A DNA stretch of 40,802 bases from Bacillota bacterium (GCA_023475165.1 JAMCWA010000023.1:1-40802); one strand, 5' to 3'; counted from the stretch's first letter, positions 31,332 to 39,274 are shown. The notes: generated from the sequence alone by a model not told the origin. Numbers and translations: made by a program.

Positions 31332-31360
31332 TTGCAATTGGTGTCTCGCTTCCCTATAAT
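31332..31360 (+). promoter_or_regulatory. promoter of the PIN/TRAM-ispD-ispF unit
   Basis: TTGCAA (31332-31337), 17 nt, TATAAT (31355-31360), 43 nt before the TTG start of the PIN/TRAM gene. Confidence 0.75.
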
Positions 31361-31403
31361 AATTTAAGGTATATTGCGGGCCGCCCAATCGAGGTGATGA
31401 GGT

Positions 31404-32507
31404 TTGATAAATCGCACCCTGCGTCTGATCCTGACCCTGCTAGGGTTGGCTACAGGCTTTGCCCTGACCTATTATGGACTGGTTCCGCTGGAATCCGCCC
31501 TCGGGGTCCACATGGCCAGCCTGCAACAGAAAATCTCCTTCATTATTCTTGGTTCCCTTATTACCGGACTCATAGGATTTTTCATCGCCCCGTTTTTGGT
31601 CAAGTTCGTCTGGGAATATACCATTCGCCTTGAGGTACGCCTGCACAAGACTCCGATGCAGGATATTATTACCGGTGCCTTCGGGCTGATCGTGGGGTTA
31701 ATCATCGCCAACCTGCTCAGCGCCTCTTTGGCGCGCATCCCCTGGCTGGGGGCGATCTTACCCACTTTGGGCAGTATCCTGTTGGGATATCTTGGCTTGA
31801 GCGTGACGTTGAAGAAGAAGGAGGAGCTTTTGAGCCTCTTCAACCTTTTTCCCCGCCTGAGCAGCGGCCGGGAAAAGGGAGAACGCGTTTCTTTGGCCAA
31901 GATTCTGGATACCAGTGTCATTATTGACGGGCGAATTGCTGATATTTACCAAAGCGGCTTTGTGGAAGGAACGTTGATCATACCGGGTTTCGTGCTGCAG
32001 GAGCTACAGCACATCGCCGATTCCTCGGATCTCCTGAAGCGTAACCGGGGACGGCGCGGCCTGGACGTGCTGAACCGGATTCAGAAGGATCTGAATGCCA
32101 AGGTTCAGATCTATGAGCGTGACTTTCCAGGAAATATGGAAGTGGACGCCAAGCTGGTTCGTCTGGCCAAGCTTTTGGACGCCAAGGTCATCACCAATGA
32201 TTATAATCTCAACAAAGTGGCCGAGCTGCAGGGAGTTCAGGTGCTGAACATTAACGAACTGGCCAATGCGGTCAAACCGGTCGTTTTGCCCGGTGAAGAG
32301 ATGAGCGTCCACGTGATCAAAGACGGGAAGGAATTCGGGCAGGGCGTCGGTTACCTGGACGACGGAACGATGATTGTCATTGACGGAGGTCGCAAGCACA
32401 TTGGAGAGACCATTGGGGTCATGGTCACCAGTGTCCTGCAGACGGCGGCCGGCCGAATGATTTTCGCGCGACCGAAGACTTCGCTGGAGAGATCTGTCGC
32501 CAACTAG
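31404..32507 (+). CDS. membrane PIN/TRAM domain protein (YacL-like)
   Basis: A 367-residue YacL-type protein. Four hydrophobic helices occupy about 1-140, then a PIN nuclease-like domain (about 165-285) with acidic residues in ILDTSVIIDGRIADI, EVDAKLVRLAKL and VITNDYNLNKVA, and a C-terminal TRAM domain (about 290-350, EEMSVHVIKDGKEFGQGVGY). This combination is conserved next to carD and ispD in Bacillota; it is a presumed membrane-anchored RNase of uncertain role. Start is TTG 31404 after GAGGTGAT. The stop is directly followed by the ispD ATG. Confidence 0.92.
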   Translation: MINRTLRLILTLLGLATGFALTYYGLVPLESALGVHMASLQQKISFIILGSLITGLIGFFIAPFLVKFVWEYTIRLEVRLHKTPMQDIITGAFGLIVGLIIANLLSASLARIPWLGAILPTLGSILLGYLGLSVTLKKKEELLSLFNLFPRLSSGREKGERVSLAKILDTSVIIDGRIADIYQSGFVEGTLIIPGFVLQELQHIADSSDLLKRNRGRRGLDVLNRIQKDLNAKVQIYERDFPGNMEVDAKLVRLAKLLDAKVITNDYNLNKVAELQGVQVLNINELANAVKPVVLPGEEMSVHVIKDGKEFGQGVGYLDDGTMIVIDGGRKHIGETIGVMVTSVLQTAAGRMIFARPKTSLERSVAN

Positions 32508-33476
32508 ATGCCCATGACCTATCGCGGCAATGAATTTCCCGAAGAGATGCGTAGCGGCCCAGCCGACACGACTCCTTCCGTCGGCCCCGCGGGGAAGGTT
32601 GCGGCCATCCTCCTGGCCGGTGGGTCCGGGCGACGGATGGGGGCAGGCCGGAATAAGCTTTTTTTGGAACTCGAGGGGCGGCCCATCCTGGGCTGGACCC
32701 TCGAGGCTTTTCAGCGCGCCGTAGCGGTTGATCGAATCATCCTCGTCTTGGGTGAGAACGACCAGGACCTTTGGCGTGAGTTGGCCGGCAGTCTCTCCTG
32801 GGACAAGGTGACAGCGGTAGTGACCGGCGGACAGGAACGTTCTGATTCTGCCGCACGGGGCTTGCGGGCTCTGTCCGGTGACGAGGAAATTGTCTTGCTT
32901 CACGATGGTGCCCGCCCCCTGGTTTCGCCCGAACTGATCAGCCAGGTGGTGGGGGCGGCTCGCCGGTATGGTAGTGCAGTTCCGGGTTGCCCTGTCAAGG
33001 AGACCATAAAGCAGGTCACGCCCGCTACTCCTTTCTCTAGCCGGGGTGAGCCGAGTGAAACAACTGCCCTTCTCTCCTTTCCCGGCCCAGCCGAAGCCCC
33101 TTTCCTGGCGGAGCTGACACTACCGCGAGACCGGCTCTGGGCCGTTCAGACCCCCCAGGGCTTTCGGCGCGAGATCATTTTACGGGCTTATGAGAAGGCC
33201 GGCTATCTGGAAGCGAAGTCGGCTGCGGACCAGGGTGGTGCTGCGGGAAGAGGGCGGGACGCCACCAACGGCAACGTGGACCTAGCCAGTGACCACGGCA
33301 GGATGCCTTTTGGCTATACCGACGACGCCTCCCTGGTTGAGGCCTTGGGCCTCCCGGTTTGCCTGATACCTGGCGAGGAAGAGAACATTAAGATCACCAC
33401 CCGACTGGACCTGGAACTGGCCGAGATGCTCCTGCGGCGCCGGCACCCAGGACGGTTAGAGATAGGGCTCTGGTAG
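32508..33476 (+). CDS. ispD: IspD, MEP cytidylyltransferase, with two inserts
   Basis: 2-C-methyl-D-erythritol 4-phosphate cytidylyltransferase of the MEP isoprenoid pathway. Nucleotide loop AAILLAGGSGRRMG (about 32-45), TGGQERSDSAARGL, LHDGARPLV, WAVQTPQGF and TDDASLVE are all present. The protein has 322 residues against about 230 in the family. The surplus is an N-terminal extension (about 1-29), an insert at about 172-202 between TIKQV and the RDRLWAVQ strand, and one at about 236-268 before TDDASLVE. Both inserts are low-complexity and probably surface loops. ATG 32508 abuts the preceding stop without its own clear ribosome site, suggesting coupling; ATG 32514 is an alternative. Confidence 0.92.
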   Translation: MPMTYRGNEFPEEMRSGPADTTPSVGPAGKVAAILLAGGSGRRMGAGRNKLFLELEGRPILGWTLEAFQRAVAVDRIILVLGENDQDLWRELAGSLSWDKVTAVVTGGQERSDSAARGLRALSGDEEIVLLHDGARPLVSPELISQVVGAARRYGSAVPGCPVKETIKQVTPATPFSSRGEPSETTALLSFPGPAEAPFLAELTLPRDRLWAVQTPQGFRREIILRAYEKAGYLEAKSAADQGGAAGRGRDATNGNVDLASDHGRMPFGYTDDASLVEALGLPVCLIPGEEENIKITTRLDLELAEMLLRRRHPGRLEIGLW

Positions 33477-33483
33477 CATACGG

Positions 33484-33556
33484 GGATGGCGCCCGCCTTG
33501 GCGACGCCACAAGGGAATGAAACAGTAGCAGTGTGGCGGCGGTCGGGCGAAGGGAT
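33484..33556. repeat. family B left-end fragment
   Basis: GCGCCCGCCTTGGCGACGCC then AAGGGAATGAAACAGTAGCA, similar to the family B left end up to GTGGCG, with the rest absent. It fills the ispD-ispF gap. Confidence 0.65.
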
Positions 33557-33580
33557 TGTCCTGAAGGGAGGGCCCTGTTC

Positions 33581-34063
33581 ATGCGGGTCGGTATTGGTTA
33601 CGACGTCCATCGCCTGGTCCCGGCCCGGCCGTTGATCTTAGGCGGGGTCCAGATCCCCTTTGAAAACGGTTTGGAGGGACATTCCGATGCTGACGTATTG
33701 ATTCACGCCCTGATGGATGCCCTCCTGGGAGCAGCGGGGAAGTTGGACATTGGCCATCTCTTTCCCAATACCGACCCCCGCTATGCCGGTATTGCCAGTA
33801 CCGACCTGTTGGGGGAGGTGATGAAGATCTTACGGCAAAGCGGTTTGCGGGTCGTCAATGTCGACCTGACTATAGTTGCCGATAAGCCGAAGATCTCCTC
33901 CTACATCCAGGAGATGAAGAAGAATCTGGCTCCCATATTGGGTCTTCTTCCGGAAGACGTGGGGATTAAGGCCACCACCAACGAAGGGCTTGGTTTTCTT
34001 GGCCGTGGCGAAGGGATGGCCGCCCTGGCTGTGGCCAGCCTGCGTCGCTGTCACCACAAATAG
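33581..34063 (+). CDS. ispF: IspF, 2-C-methyl-D-erythritol 2,4-cyclodiphosphate synthase
   Basis: A 160-residue MEP-pathway enzyme forming the cyclodiphosphate, normally a homotrimer with zinc. Metal ligands are in GYDVHRL (Asp/His near 8-10) and the His of EGHSDADVLIHALMDALLGA; DIGHLFPNTD and KATTNEGLGFLGRGEG complete the signature. Length is normal. ATG 33581 has GAAGGGAGGG upstream. Linked to ispD as usual in Bacillota. Confidence 0.97.
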   Translation: MRVGIGYDVHRLVPARPLILGGVQIPFENGLEGHSDADVLIHALMDALLGAAGKLDIGHLFPNTDPRYAGIASTDLLGEVMKILRQSGLRVVNVDLTIVADKPKISSYIQEMKKNLAPILGLLPEDVGIKATTNEGLGFLGRGEGMAALAVASLRRCHHK

Positions 34064-34074
34064 GCGGGAGTCTC

Positions 34075-34379
34075 CTAGGAGATCGGCATGCCGCGTCTGG
34101 TGGCGCCATAAAGTAATGAAACAGCAGCAGGGTGGCGACGGGCGGGCGATTGCCGGCGGAGCGCTTTCACCGAGCCGGGCACCGCATCCGGCAAAGCGAG
34201 GCCCGAGAGGCCGGACGGCGGCACGGATGCCGCCGAGCGCCGCTCCCAACGGATGGGGAATCGGCGCGATGCCGGCCGGAGGGCCGAACTGAGCCGCGCT
34301 GCGGTCGGCGCAGGTGACCGAAAGCGAGGACGGCAACGCCCGCGCGGCGCCCTGGAAGTAGCTGGTTTGTTTCAGGGTG
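34075..34379. repeat. family B structured repeat, full length (305 bp)
   Basis: Same length as 23757-24061 and about 97 percent identical to it over the whole length. Begins CTAGGAGATCGGCATGCCGC, ends TGGTTTGTTTCAGGGTG. It is immediately preceded by GTCTCCTAG overlapping its first bases, recalling a family A right end. It occupies the gap between ispF and the RlpA-like gene. Confidence 0.9.
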
Positions 34380-34424
34380 GACTGCTGATTGATTATAAAC
34401 ACCCTTAACTGGGAATACTAAAGG

Positions 34425-35249
34425 ATGTTGTGTCTTTTAGTTTGCCAGAAAAGGGGTGATTGTTTTATTTTACGACATATCTTAACAGTGCTCCTGCTGC
34501 TTTTAGACCTCTGTCCGGCGGCGGGGAGAGCTCAGGAGATCTTTCCGGAGGTGGTCTTGCGCCAGGCTACTTGTGAAGGACGCCCGGTAGCGGAGATAAG
34601 GGTCAACGACCTCCTGGTCATCAGGGTCAGGACGGAGTACGGTGGAATGGATAGGCTGACCAGGGCCAGGATGGTGGCGCAAAGAATCAGAGGACTGACC
34701 CATTCCCTAGCCGCGAGAATAGAGCCGGCTTTTGTGGGTGGTGAGGTGGTGGTCAGGGTCGATCAACAACTGATCATAACTGTGGATGACGAGGTGGCCA
34801 AATTGAATGGGAGTACACGGACCGGGCTGGCCTATGTCTGGTCCAACCACCTTCGCCAGGCCTTGGGGGAAGCCCCGCTCCCACCGCCGGCTGCGGCGGA
34901 GGTAATCAGGCCCAAAACGGCTAGGCCGCCGCAATCCTCGAGCCGGGACAGTGGCCGCCCGCTACTTTTGCAGACTGGAACTGCGTCCTGGTATGGCCCG
35001 GGCTTCCACGGAACCCGGACGGCCAATGGTGAGGTCTTCAATCAGTATGAACTGACGGCCGCCCACCGGACCTTACCTTTCGGGTCAAGGGTCTTGGTGA
35101 CCAATTTGGAGAACGGCAAAGCGGTAGCGGTTCGGATCAATGACCGTGGTCCCTTTATCCCCGGACGGATCATTGATCTGTCTTTCCGGGCCGCTCAGGC
35201 CATCAGTATGGACGGCCTGGCCTTGGTCCGGCTCGAGGTCTTCCGTTAG
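34425..35249 (+). CDS. exported RlpA-like double-psi beta-barrel protein
   Basis: A 274-residue exported protein: hydrophobic signal [19 protein letters not shown] (about 18-37), an unassigned domain (about 38-150) and a C-terminal RlpA-type double-psi beta-barrel (about 180-274: [53 protein letters not shown]). RlpA proteins bind or cleave peptidoglycan; the His and Asp typical of active RlpA (HRTLPFG, NDRGPF) are present. The start is doubtful: ATG 34425 has AAAGG directly against it, whereas AAAAGGGG at about 34449 has only an ATT at suitable distance. Stands alone after the repeat. Confidence 0.8.
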   Translation: MLCLLVCQKRGDCFILRHILTVLLLLLDLCPAAGRAQEIFPEVVLRQATCEGRPVAEIRVNDLLVIRVRTEYGGMDRLTRARMVAQRIRGLTHSLAARIEPAFVGGEVVVRVDQQLIITVDDEVAKLNGSTRTGLAYVWSNHLRQALGEAPLPPPAAAEVIRPKTARPPQSSSRDSGRPLLLQTGTASWYGPGFHGTRTANGEVFNQYELTAAHRTLPFGSRVLVTNLENGKAVAVRINDRGPFIPGRIIDLSFRAAQAISMDGLALVRLEVFR

Positions 35250-35331
35250 AAGAAAAAGACCGGGAAGAAGGTCGTTGACAGTTCAGTGGAGTCGCCTTAG
35301 AGATTACACGGTTCCCGAGAAGAAAAGACCG

Positions 35332-35360
35332 TTGACAGAGTTGGCCTGGCCGTGTAGAAT
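35332..35360 (+). promoter_or_regulatory. promoter of the cbi operon leader
   Basis: TTGACA (35332-35337), 17 nt, TAGAAT (35355-35360). A second TTGACA at 35275 with TAGAGA 17 nt on is weaker. Confidence 0.7.
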
Positions 35361-35366
35361 TATTCG

Positions 35367-35510
35367 GGAAGGGGATATAACCCCAGGGGCGGCTGGAGCT
35401 GCCCGATACCATCAGTTATGGATCCGGTCTCTCGTTAGTAGGATTGGCAAACCAGCGGAAGCGTGACCATGGAGGTCATTGGAACTGAGACTCCATGGTC
35501 TTTTGTTTTT
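35367..35510 (+). promoter_or_regulatory. structured leader with attenuator before cbiQ (class unknown)
   Basis: The transcript from the 35332 promoter would begin near 35367 and can form GGGG-ATATAA-CCCC, GGGCGGC-TGGA-GCTGCCC and CCAT-CAGTT-ATGG before an intrinsic terminator at 35465. TCAGTT in the third hairpin is complementary to AACTGA in the terminator loop region, a possible switch. No cobalamin-riboswitch B12 box or other consensus I know is visible. A metal- or cofactor-sensing leader is inferred from the transporter genes downstream. Confidence 0.5.
35465..35510 (+). terminator. leader terminator of the cbi operon
   Basis: GACCATGGAG (35465-35474) pairs perfectly with CTCCATGGTC (35491-35500), followed by TTTTGTTTTT, and ends 2 nt before the cbiQ ribosome site. 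Its position before the first gene implies conditional termination. Confidence 0.85.
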
Positions 35511-35532
35511 ACGGAGGAGAGGTGTTACCATC

Positions 35533-36306
35533 GTGTCCAATCACTGGGTCTCGGTCCTGGTTCCGTACCAGGGGCGGGCGGGTTGTTTACATGAAATCGA
35601 CGCCAGGGCCAAGCTCCTCTCCCTACTGACGCTGGTCCTGGCCATCATAACCACCCCGGAAAATCGCGGGGGCGACCTCATCCTGTATGGCCTTTTCTTG
35701 CTGGGTCTGGCTGCCTACGGCCGGCTCTCTCTTCCGCTCATCTTGCTGCGGTCGGCGGCCCTTTTACCTCTTCTGTTCGGGGTGGGCCTGGCCACAGCCC
35801 TCAGTCAGGCCTGGGGAAACGCAGACCTTGGGACGGCCAGGGGTCTTTGGTTCTTCCTCCTGGCAGCTCGGTCCTGGCTGGCCCTGCTCAGTGTGATCCT
35901 TTTGGTCATGACCACGCCTTTTGAGGAGGTCATAAGGGGGGCCCAGAGGTTGGGACTGCCCGATGTTTTGGCGAGCCTCAGCCTGCTCTCTTACCGCTAC
36001 CTTTTTGTGATTCTGGAGGAGGTCTCCCGACTTAACCGGGCGGCGCGCGCCAGGAATTTTGGGGCTGCCTCCGATGGCGGCTGGCGTCTGAAGGGGGTGG
36101 CCTGGCGGGCTACCGTAACCGGGCACATGATCGGCAGCCTCTTCCTGCGTAGTTTTCAGCGGGGGGAGAGGGTCTATACGGCCATGCTGGCCCGTGGCTA
36201 CACCGGCCAGTTAAGGAGTCTGGCCGAGCGCCCCCTGAGAATGAGAGACTTCCTCTTCCTATTAAGCGTCCTGCTGGCCGTTTTTGTCATCAGGTTTTTG
36301 GCATGA
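35533..36306 (+). CDS. cbiQ: CbiQ, transmembrane T component of the Co/Ni ECF transporter
   Basis: A 257-residue membrane protein with about five hydrophobic helices and the coupling helices typical of energy-coupling-factor T components: RAARARNFG near 185 and MLARGYTGQ near 225 (Ala-Arg-Gly motifs) contact the ATPase. HEIDARAKLLSLL near the N-terminus is the CbiQ/EcfT opening. Start GTG 35533 lies 8 nt after GGAGGAGAGGTG; an in-frame start at 35479 would lie inside the leader terminator. It heads cbiQ-cbiO-cbiM-cbiN. Confidence 0.93.
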   Translation: MSNHWVSVLVPYQGRAGCLHEIDARAKLLSLLTLVLAIITTPENRGGDLILYGLFLLGLAAYGRLSLPLILLRSAALLPLLFGVGLATALSQAWGNADLGTARGLWFFLLAARSWLALLSVILLVMTTPFEEVIRGAQRLGLPDVLASLSLLSYRYLFVILEEVSRLNRAARARNFGAASDGGWRLKGVAWRATVTGHMIGSLFLRSFQRGERVYTAMLARGYTGQLRSLAERPLRMRDFLFLLSVLLAVFVIRFLA

Positions 36307-36442
36307 AAAGATCCGGTTTCTACCTGCTTACTGGGGCTGGGTCGATGTCCTCTCCGCTCCTCCGCGGCCATCCTTCGTCGCGACAGGAAGACGGCAGATG
36401 GATCTAGTTAAGAGATTTCCGAAAGACCAAGGAGATGATCCT

Positions 36443-37264
36443 TTGAGCGATCTGTCGATAGGTGAATCATTGAAAACCTCAACCCCTCTCATCCACCGGG
36501 ATCTGGCCAAGAGCGCGGCACAGTCCCCCGTAATTGTTGTCGATGGCCTCCGCTTTTCCTATCCCTCCGGACAGGAGGCGTTGCGGGGGATCGATCTGAG
36601 GGTTTACTCAGGGGAACGTGTGGCGGTGGTGGGGCCTAACGGAGCCGGAAAGTCCACCCTTCTTCTTCATCTCAATGGCCTGTTGCGGGGGAAAGGACAG
36701 CTCGTGGTGTCGGACCTCCCCGTAACGGAAAAGAACCTGCGGGTAATCCGCCAACGAGTGGGACTGGTCTTTCAGGACCCTGACGACCAGCTCTTTTCTC
36801 CCACTGTTTTTGATGATGTCGCCTTCGGGCTCCTGAATCTGGGCTTACCTGGGGAGGAGGTGAGACGAAGAACGCAAGAGGCTCTGCGTCAGGTGGGACT
36901 CGCTGGTTACGAGGGTCGCTCTCCGCACCACCTGAGCCTGGGGGAAAAAAAGCGGGCCGCCATGGCCGCGGTGCTGGCCCAGGGACCCCGGATCCTGGTG
37001 CTGGATGAACCGAGCAGTAACCTGGACCCTAAAGCCAGGCGGCGGTTGATTAACCTCCTGGCCGGTTTGGAGGTAACAGAAGTCATTGCCACCCACGACC
37101 TGGAAATGGCCCGCGAACTTTGTCCGCGCATGGTCATCGTCAATCAGGGGCGCATCGTGGCCGACGGGGAGACCTCTCTCCTGTTGGCAGACCAGCGCTT
37201 ATTGGAGGAAAACGACCTGGAGCTGCCCTGCCTGGGGCGTCTCGTATCTCAATTACCCTTGTAG
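36443..37264 (+). CDS. cbiO: CbiO, ATPase of the Co/Ni ECF transporter
   Basis: A 273-residue ABC ATPase. VDGLRFSYPSGQEALRGIDL opens the domain, Walker A GPNGAGKST, Q-loop VFQDPDDQLFSPTVFDDVAF (the ECF-type Q/FDDV motif), signature LSLGEKKRAAMAAVL and Walker B ILVLDEPSSNLDP are intact, and H-loop ATHD follows. The signature is LSLGE rather than LSGGQ, as often in CbiO. TTG 36443 has AAGGAG at 36429-36434 with 8 nt spacing; ATG 36398 and the reading frame back to 36284 (overlapping cbiQ) are possible but less supported. About 30 polar residues precede the ATPase domain. Confidence 0.92.
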   Translation: MSDLSIGESLKTSTPLIHRDLAKSAAQSPVIVVDGLRFSYPSGQEALRGIDLRVYSGERVAVVGPNGAGKSTLLLHLNGLLRGKGQLVVSDLPVTEKNLRVIRQRVGLVFQDPDDQLFSPTVFDDVAFGLLNLGLPGEEVRRRTQEALRQVGLAGYEGRSPHHLSLGEKKRAAMAAVLAQGPRILVLDEPSSNLDPKARRRLINLLAGLEVTEVIATHDLEMARELCPRMVIVNQGRIVADGETSLLLADQRLLEENDLELPCLGRLVSQLPL

Positions 37265-37279
37265 ATGGGAGGCGAAAGC

Positions 37280-37912
37280 ATGCACATACCTGATGGTTTT
37301 CTGGATACCAAGACCTGGGTAGCGCTGGCGGCCGTTTCCGGCGTATCTGTGGCCAGGGCGGTGCGAAAGACCAATCAGAAACTGGGAGAAAAACAGGTGC
37401 CATTGATGGGAGTCCTGGCAGCCTTCGTCTTTGCCGCTCAGATGCTGAACTTTCCTGTGGCCGGCGGCACCTCCGGCCACTTCATGGGCGCCTTGCTCAT
37501 CGCTGTTCTCCTGGGACCCGCTTCGTCAATCCTGATCATGACCGTCATCTTGACCCTTCAGGCCGTCATCTTTCAAGACGGCGGGATTTTGGCCCTGGGG
37601 GCAAACATCTTTAACATGGGCCTGGTGGGGGGAGCGGGAGGATACGGGGTCTTTCTTCTCTTGCGCAGGTGGTTGGGGGAAAACCGTCGCCTCCTGGCCA
37701 CAGGCGCGGCGGCTTGGCTGGCCATAGTGATGGCCGCGGCGGCGGCAGCTTTGGAGCTGGCCTTCTCCCGTACGGTGCCTCTGAACATTGTCTTGCCGGC
37801 CATGCTCGGGGTCCATGCCCTCATCGGTATCGGAGAGGCTTTGGTCAGCATGGCGGTCATCAGCCTTCTGGAGCGGGTTCGACCGGATCTCTTGGAGCTG
37901 GAGAAGATCTGA
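37280..37912 (+). CDS. cbiM: CbiM, substrate-binding S component of the Co/Ni ECF transporter
   Basis: A 210-residue polytopic membrane protein beginning MHIPDGFLD, the CbiM/NikM signature in which the N-terminal Met1-His2 backbone and side chain help bind the metal ion. Further conserved features are FAAQMLNFPVAGGTSGHFMGA (with Asn and His ligands nearby) and GVHALIGIGEAL. This fixes specificity to Co2+ or Ni2+; the two cannot be separated by eye. ATG 37280 has GGGAGG 6 nt upstream; ATG 37265 would mask the conserved N-terminus. Confidence 0.95.
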   Translation: MHIPDGFLDTKTWVALAAVSGVSVARAVRKTNQKLGEKQVPLMGVLAAFVFAAQMLNFPVAGGTSGHFMGALLIAVLLGPASSILIMTVILTLQAVIFQDGGILALGANIFNMGLVGGAGGYGVFLLLRRWLGENRRLLATGAAAWLAIVMAAAAAALELAFSRTVPLNIVLPAMLGVHALIGIGEALVSMAVISLLERVRPDLLELEKI

Positions 37913-37922
37913 GGAGGGAGGG

Positions 37923-38249
37923 ATGGAGATGACCATGTCAATGAGGGGATTTGTCTTTGTGGGCTTGCTGGTATCACTGATTCTGACCCTCTTCTTGTCA
38001 CCCTTTGCTTCACCCCTTCCGGACGGGTTGGAGCGGGTGGCCCAGGATAAAGGGTTCTTGGAGAAAGGGGAAGGAACTCCTGCCATCAGGGCCCCTCTCC
38101 CAGATTACGCGTGGCCTGGGGTCGACAGTGAGGGGATGGCCACGGCTTTGGCCGGCTTCTTTGGAACCATGTTGACCTTTACCCTGGGGTATTCCCTGGC
38201 GCTCCTGCTGGTATCCCGCCGTAAGGGAGCGAAAACTGGATCTTCCTAG
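37923..38249 (+). CDS. cbiN: CbiN-like PDGLE-domain subunit of the Co/Ni transporter
   Basis: A 108-residue protein with a helix at each end (GFVFVGLLVSLILTLFLSPF and ALAGFFGTMLTFTLGYSLAL) and between them the extracellular PDGLE motif (LPDGLERVAQDKGFLEKG) of CbiN/NikN proteins, which load metal onto CbiM. GGAGGGAGG overlaps the cbiM stop; ATG 37923, 37929 or 37935 could serve. The stop TAG (38247-38249) is the TAG of the CTAGGAGA end of a family A element. With cbiQ, cbiO and cbiM this completes the four-part transporter. Confidence 0.88.
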   Translation: MEMTMSMRGFVFVGLLVSLILTLFLSPFASPLPDGLERVAQDKGFLEKGEGTPAIRAPLPDYAWPGVDSEGMATALAGFFGTMLTFTLGYSLALLLVSRRKGAKTGSS

Positions 38250-38490
38250 GAGAGTGCTGCCAAACTGCCTTTTCAGTGGTTGACGCGCCCAAGACACCGT
38301 CAGGGCGAGACCGCTCAAAAATACCTAGATGCTAGGAGCGACAAGGCTCCGAGGCGAGGCGTACTAGGTGGTACGTTGAGCGAGGAGCCGCCGGAGCGAC
38401 AATCTGCAATAGTAACGCCCCTCTTATAAAAAGGTTCTTTCTTGCAGATTGCGCCACACCGCAGATGGGGGTTTTTCAGCGGTCTCCTAG
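38246..38490. repeat. family A MITE-like repeat, 245 bp, complete
   Basis: CTAGGAGAGTGCTGCCAAAC at the left and TTTTTCAGCGGTCTCCTAG at the right are imperfect inverted repeats. The interior has CTAGGAGCGACAAGGCTCC, GTACTAGGTGGTAC and CGAGGAGCCGCCGGAGCGAC, then TTATAAAAAGGTTC. The same sequence occurs inverted at 5772-6014. Together with 38491-38634, which only shows small hairpins (CCCTCC/GGAGGG, GGGGTCC/GGACCCC), it fills the cbiN-csp gap. Confidence 0.85.
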
Positions 38491-38634
38491 CCCTCCCTTT
38501 CGGAGGGGGTCCCCAGACGCAGGACCCCATCAAAGTCGTCTCCTCCTGTTGCCACCCGGCGGTTTGAGCCTTGCGTCACCGGGCGGCCCTGGAGCAAATC
38601 AGAGCCCATTTTCCACCGGTATATATTGTTGGGG

Positions 38635-38664
38635 CCTTCGCCGGGTTTTGCCCCCAGGCGAAGG
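38635..38664. promoter_or_regulatory. inverted repeat just upstream of the csp promoter
   Basis: CCTTCGCC (38635-38642) and GGCGAAGG (38657-38664) are perfect complements ending 2 nt before the -35. The inner part GGG-TTTTG-CCC extends the stem. Possible regulator site. Confidence 0.5.
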
Positions 38665-38666
38665 AT

Positions 38667-38695
38667 TTGACACCCCTTCCCCTTTGTGCTATAGT
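38667..38695 (+). promoter_or_regulatory. csp promoter
   Basis: TTGACA (38667-38672), 17 nt, TATAGT (38690-38695), a near-consensus sigma-A promoter. Confidence 0.85.
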
Positions 38696-38725
38696 GTTGC
38701 CGTGACAGCGTCACGGCAACACTAT
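38691..38725. promoter_or_regulatory. 16 bp palindrome over the csp -10 and start point
   Basis: ATAGTGTTGCCGTGAC (38691-38706), AGC, GTCACGGCAACACTAT (38710-38725): a perfect 16 bp inverted repeat. Its left arm includes five bases of the -10, and the expected start point near 38702 falls within that arm, so it is more likely a DNA operator than a full mRNA hairpin. Confidence 0.7.
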
Positions 38726-38743
38726 TTAGGAGGAATGTAAGGC

Positions 38744-38947
38744 ATGTTCGGCAAGGTTAAATGGTTTAGCAACGAGAAGGGCTACGGGTTCATCGAGAGG
38801 GAAGACGGCGGCGATGTGTTTGTTCATTATTCCGCTATCCAAGGCGAAGGTTTCCGGACCTTGACGGAGGGACAGCGGGTGCAGTTTGACATCGTCCAGG
38901 GGAATCGGGGACCGCAGGCCGCCAATGTGGTGCGGGTGGATCAGTAA
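38744..38947 (+). CDS. csp: cold-shock domain protein (CspA family)
   Basis: A 67-residue single OB-fold protein that binds single-stranded nucleic acids. RNP1 KGYGFIE (about 12-18) and RNP2 VFVHYSAI (about 25-32) are intact, and [13 protein letters not shown] is the classic opening. AGGAGG lies 10 nt before ATG 38744, with a short ATG-TAA in between at 38734. It is monocistronic, with a strong promoter, the palindrome at 38691, and a terminator at 38995. Confidence 0.97.
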   Translation: MFGKVKWFSNEKGYGFIEREDGGDVFVHYSAIQGEGFRTLTEGQRVQFDIVQGNRGPQAANVVRVDQ

Positions 38948-38994
38948 GTGGGTTGGGCTTCGCCGATACCCAGGAGTTAGCTAAGCCACTACAG

Positions 38995-39020
38995 CCCCGG
39001 TTTGTGGACCGGGGTTTTTT
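38995..39020 (+). terminator. terminator of csp
   Basis: CCCCGGT (38995-39001), loop TTGTGG, ACCGGGG (39008-39014), then TTTTTT. Confidence 0.9.
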
Positions 39021-39029
39021 AATCTTCTC

Positions 39030-39058
39030 TTGACAATGCTGACAAACTATGATAAATT
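39030..39058 (+). promoter_or_regulatory. promoter of rpmG-secE-nusG-rplK
   Basis: TTGACA (39030-39035), 17 nt, TAAATT (39053-39058). Between it and rpmG, GGCCG-CTAGG-CGGCT followed by eight T (39071-39092) is a weak terminator-like hairpin that may attenuate the transcript. Confidence 0.65.
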
Positions 39059-39124
39059 AGCAGGGCAAATGGCCGCTAGGCGGCTTTTTTTTGAGTAATT
39101 CAGGGGGACCGGAGGTGTCTTTTC

Positions 39125-39274
39125 ATGCGCCAGATCATTACGCTGGCCTGTTCCGAGTGCAAGCGGCGAAACTATACCACCATGAAGAACAAGAAGAATG
39201 ACCCAAACCGTGTGGAGCTAAAGAAGTACTGCCCGCATTGTCATACCCATACGGTGCACAGGGAGACCAGATAG
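39125..39274 (+). CDS. rpmG: ribosomal protein bL33
   Basis: A 49-residue large-subunit protein: [39 protein letters not shown] then [10 protein letters not shown]. Two CxxC pairs (CSEC, CPHC) mark the zinc-binding form. GGAGGTG (39111-39117) lies 7 nt before ATG 39125. Its place before secE-nusG is typical of Bacillota. The 90 nt to secE hold no further gene. Confidence 0.97.
   Translation: MRQIITLACSECKRRNYTTMKNKKNDPNRVELKKYCPHCHTHTVHRETR

Noticed and set aside
35360..35470. Cobalamin riboswitch in the cbi leader
   Set aside because: The conserved B12 box and the GCCACTG-type core are not visible, and the leader is shorter than the usual 200 nt aptamer.
39030..39125. Family A copy before rpmG (GCTGACAAACT at 39039)
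   Set aside because: Only about 11 bases match the element tip, with no second end; likely chance within the promoter spacer.
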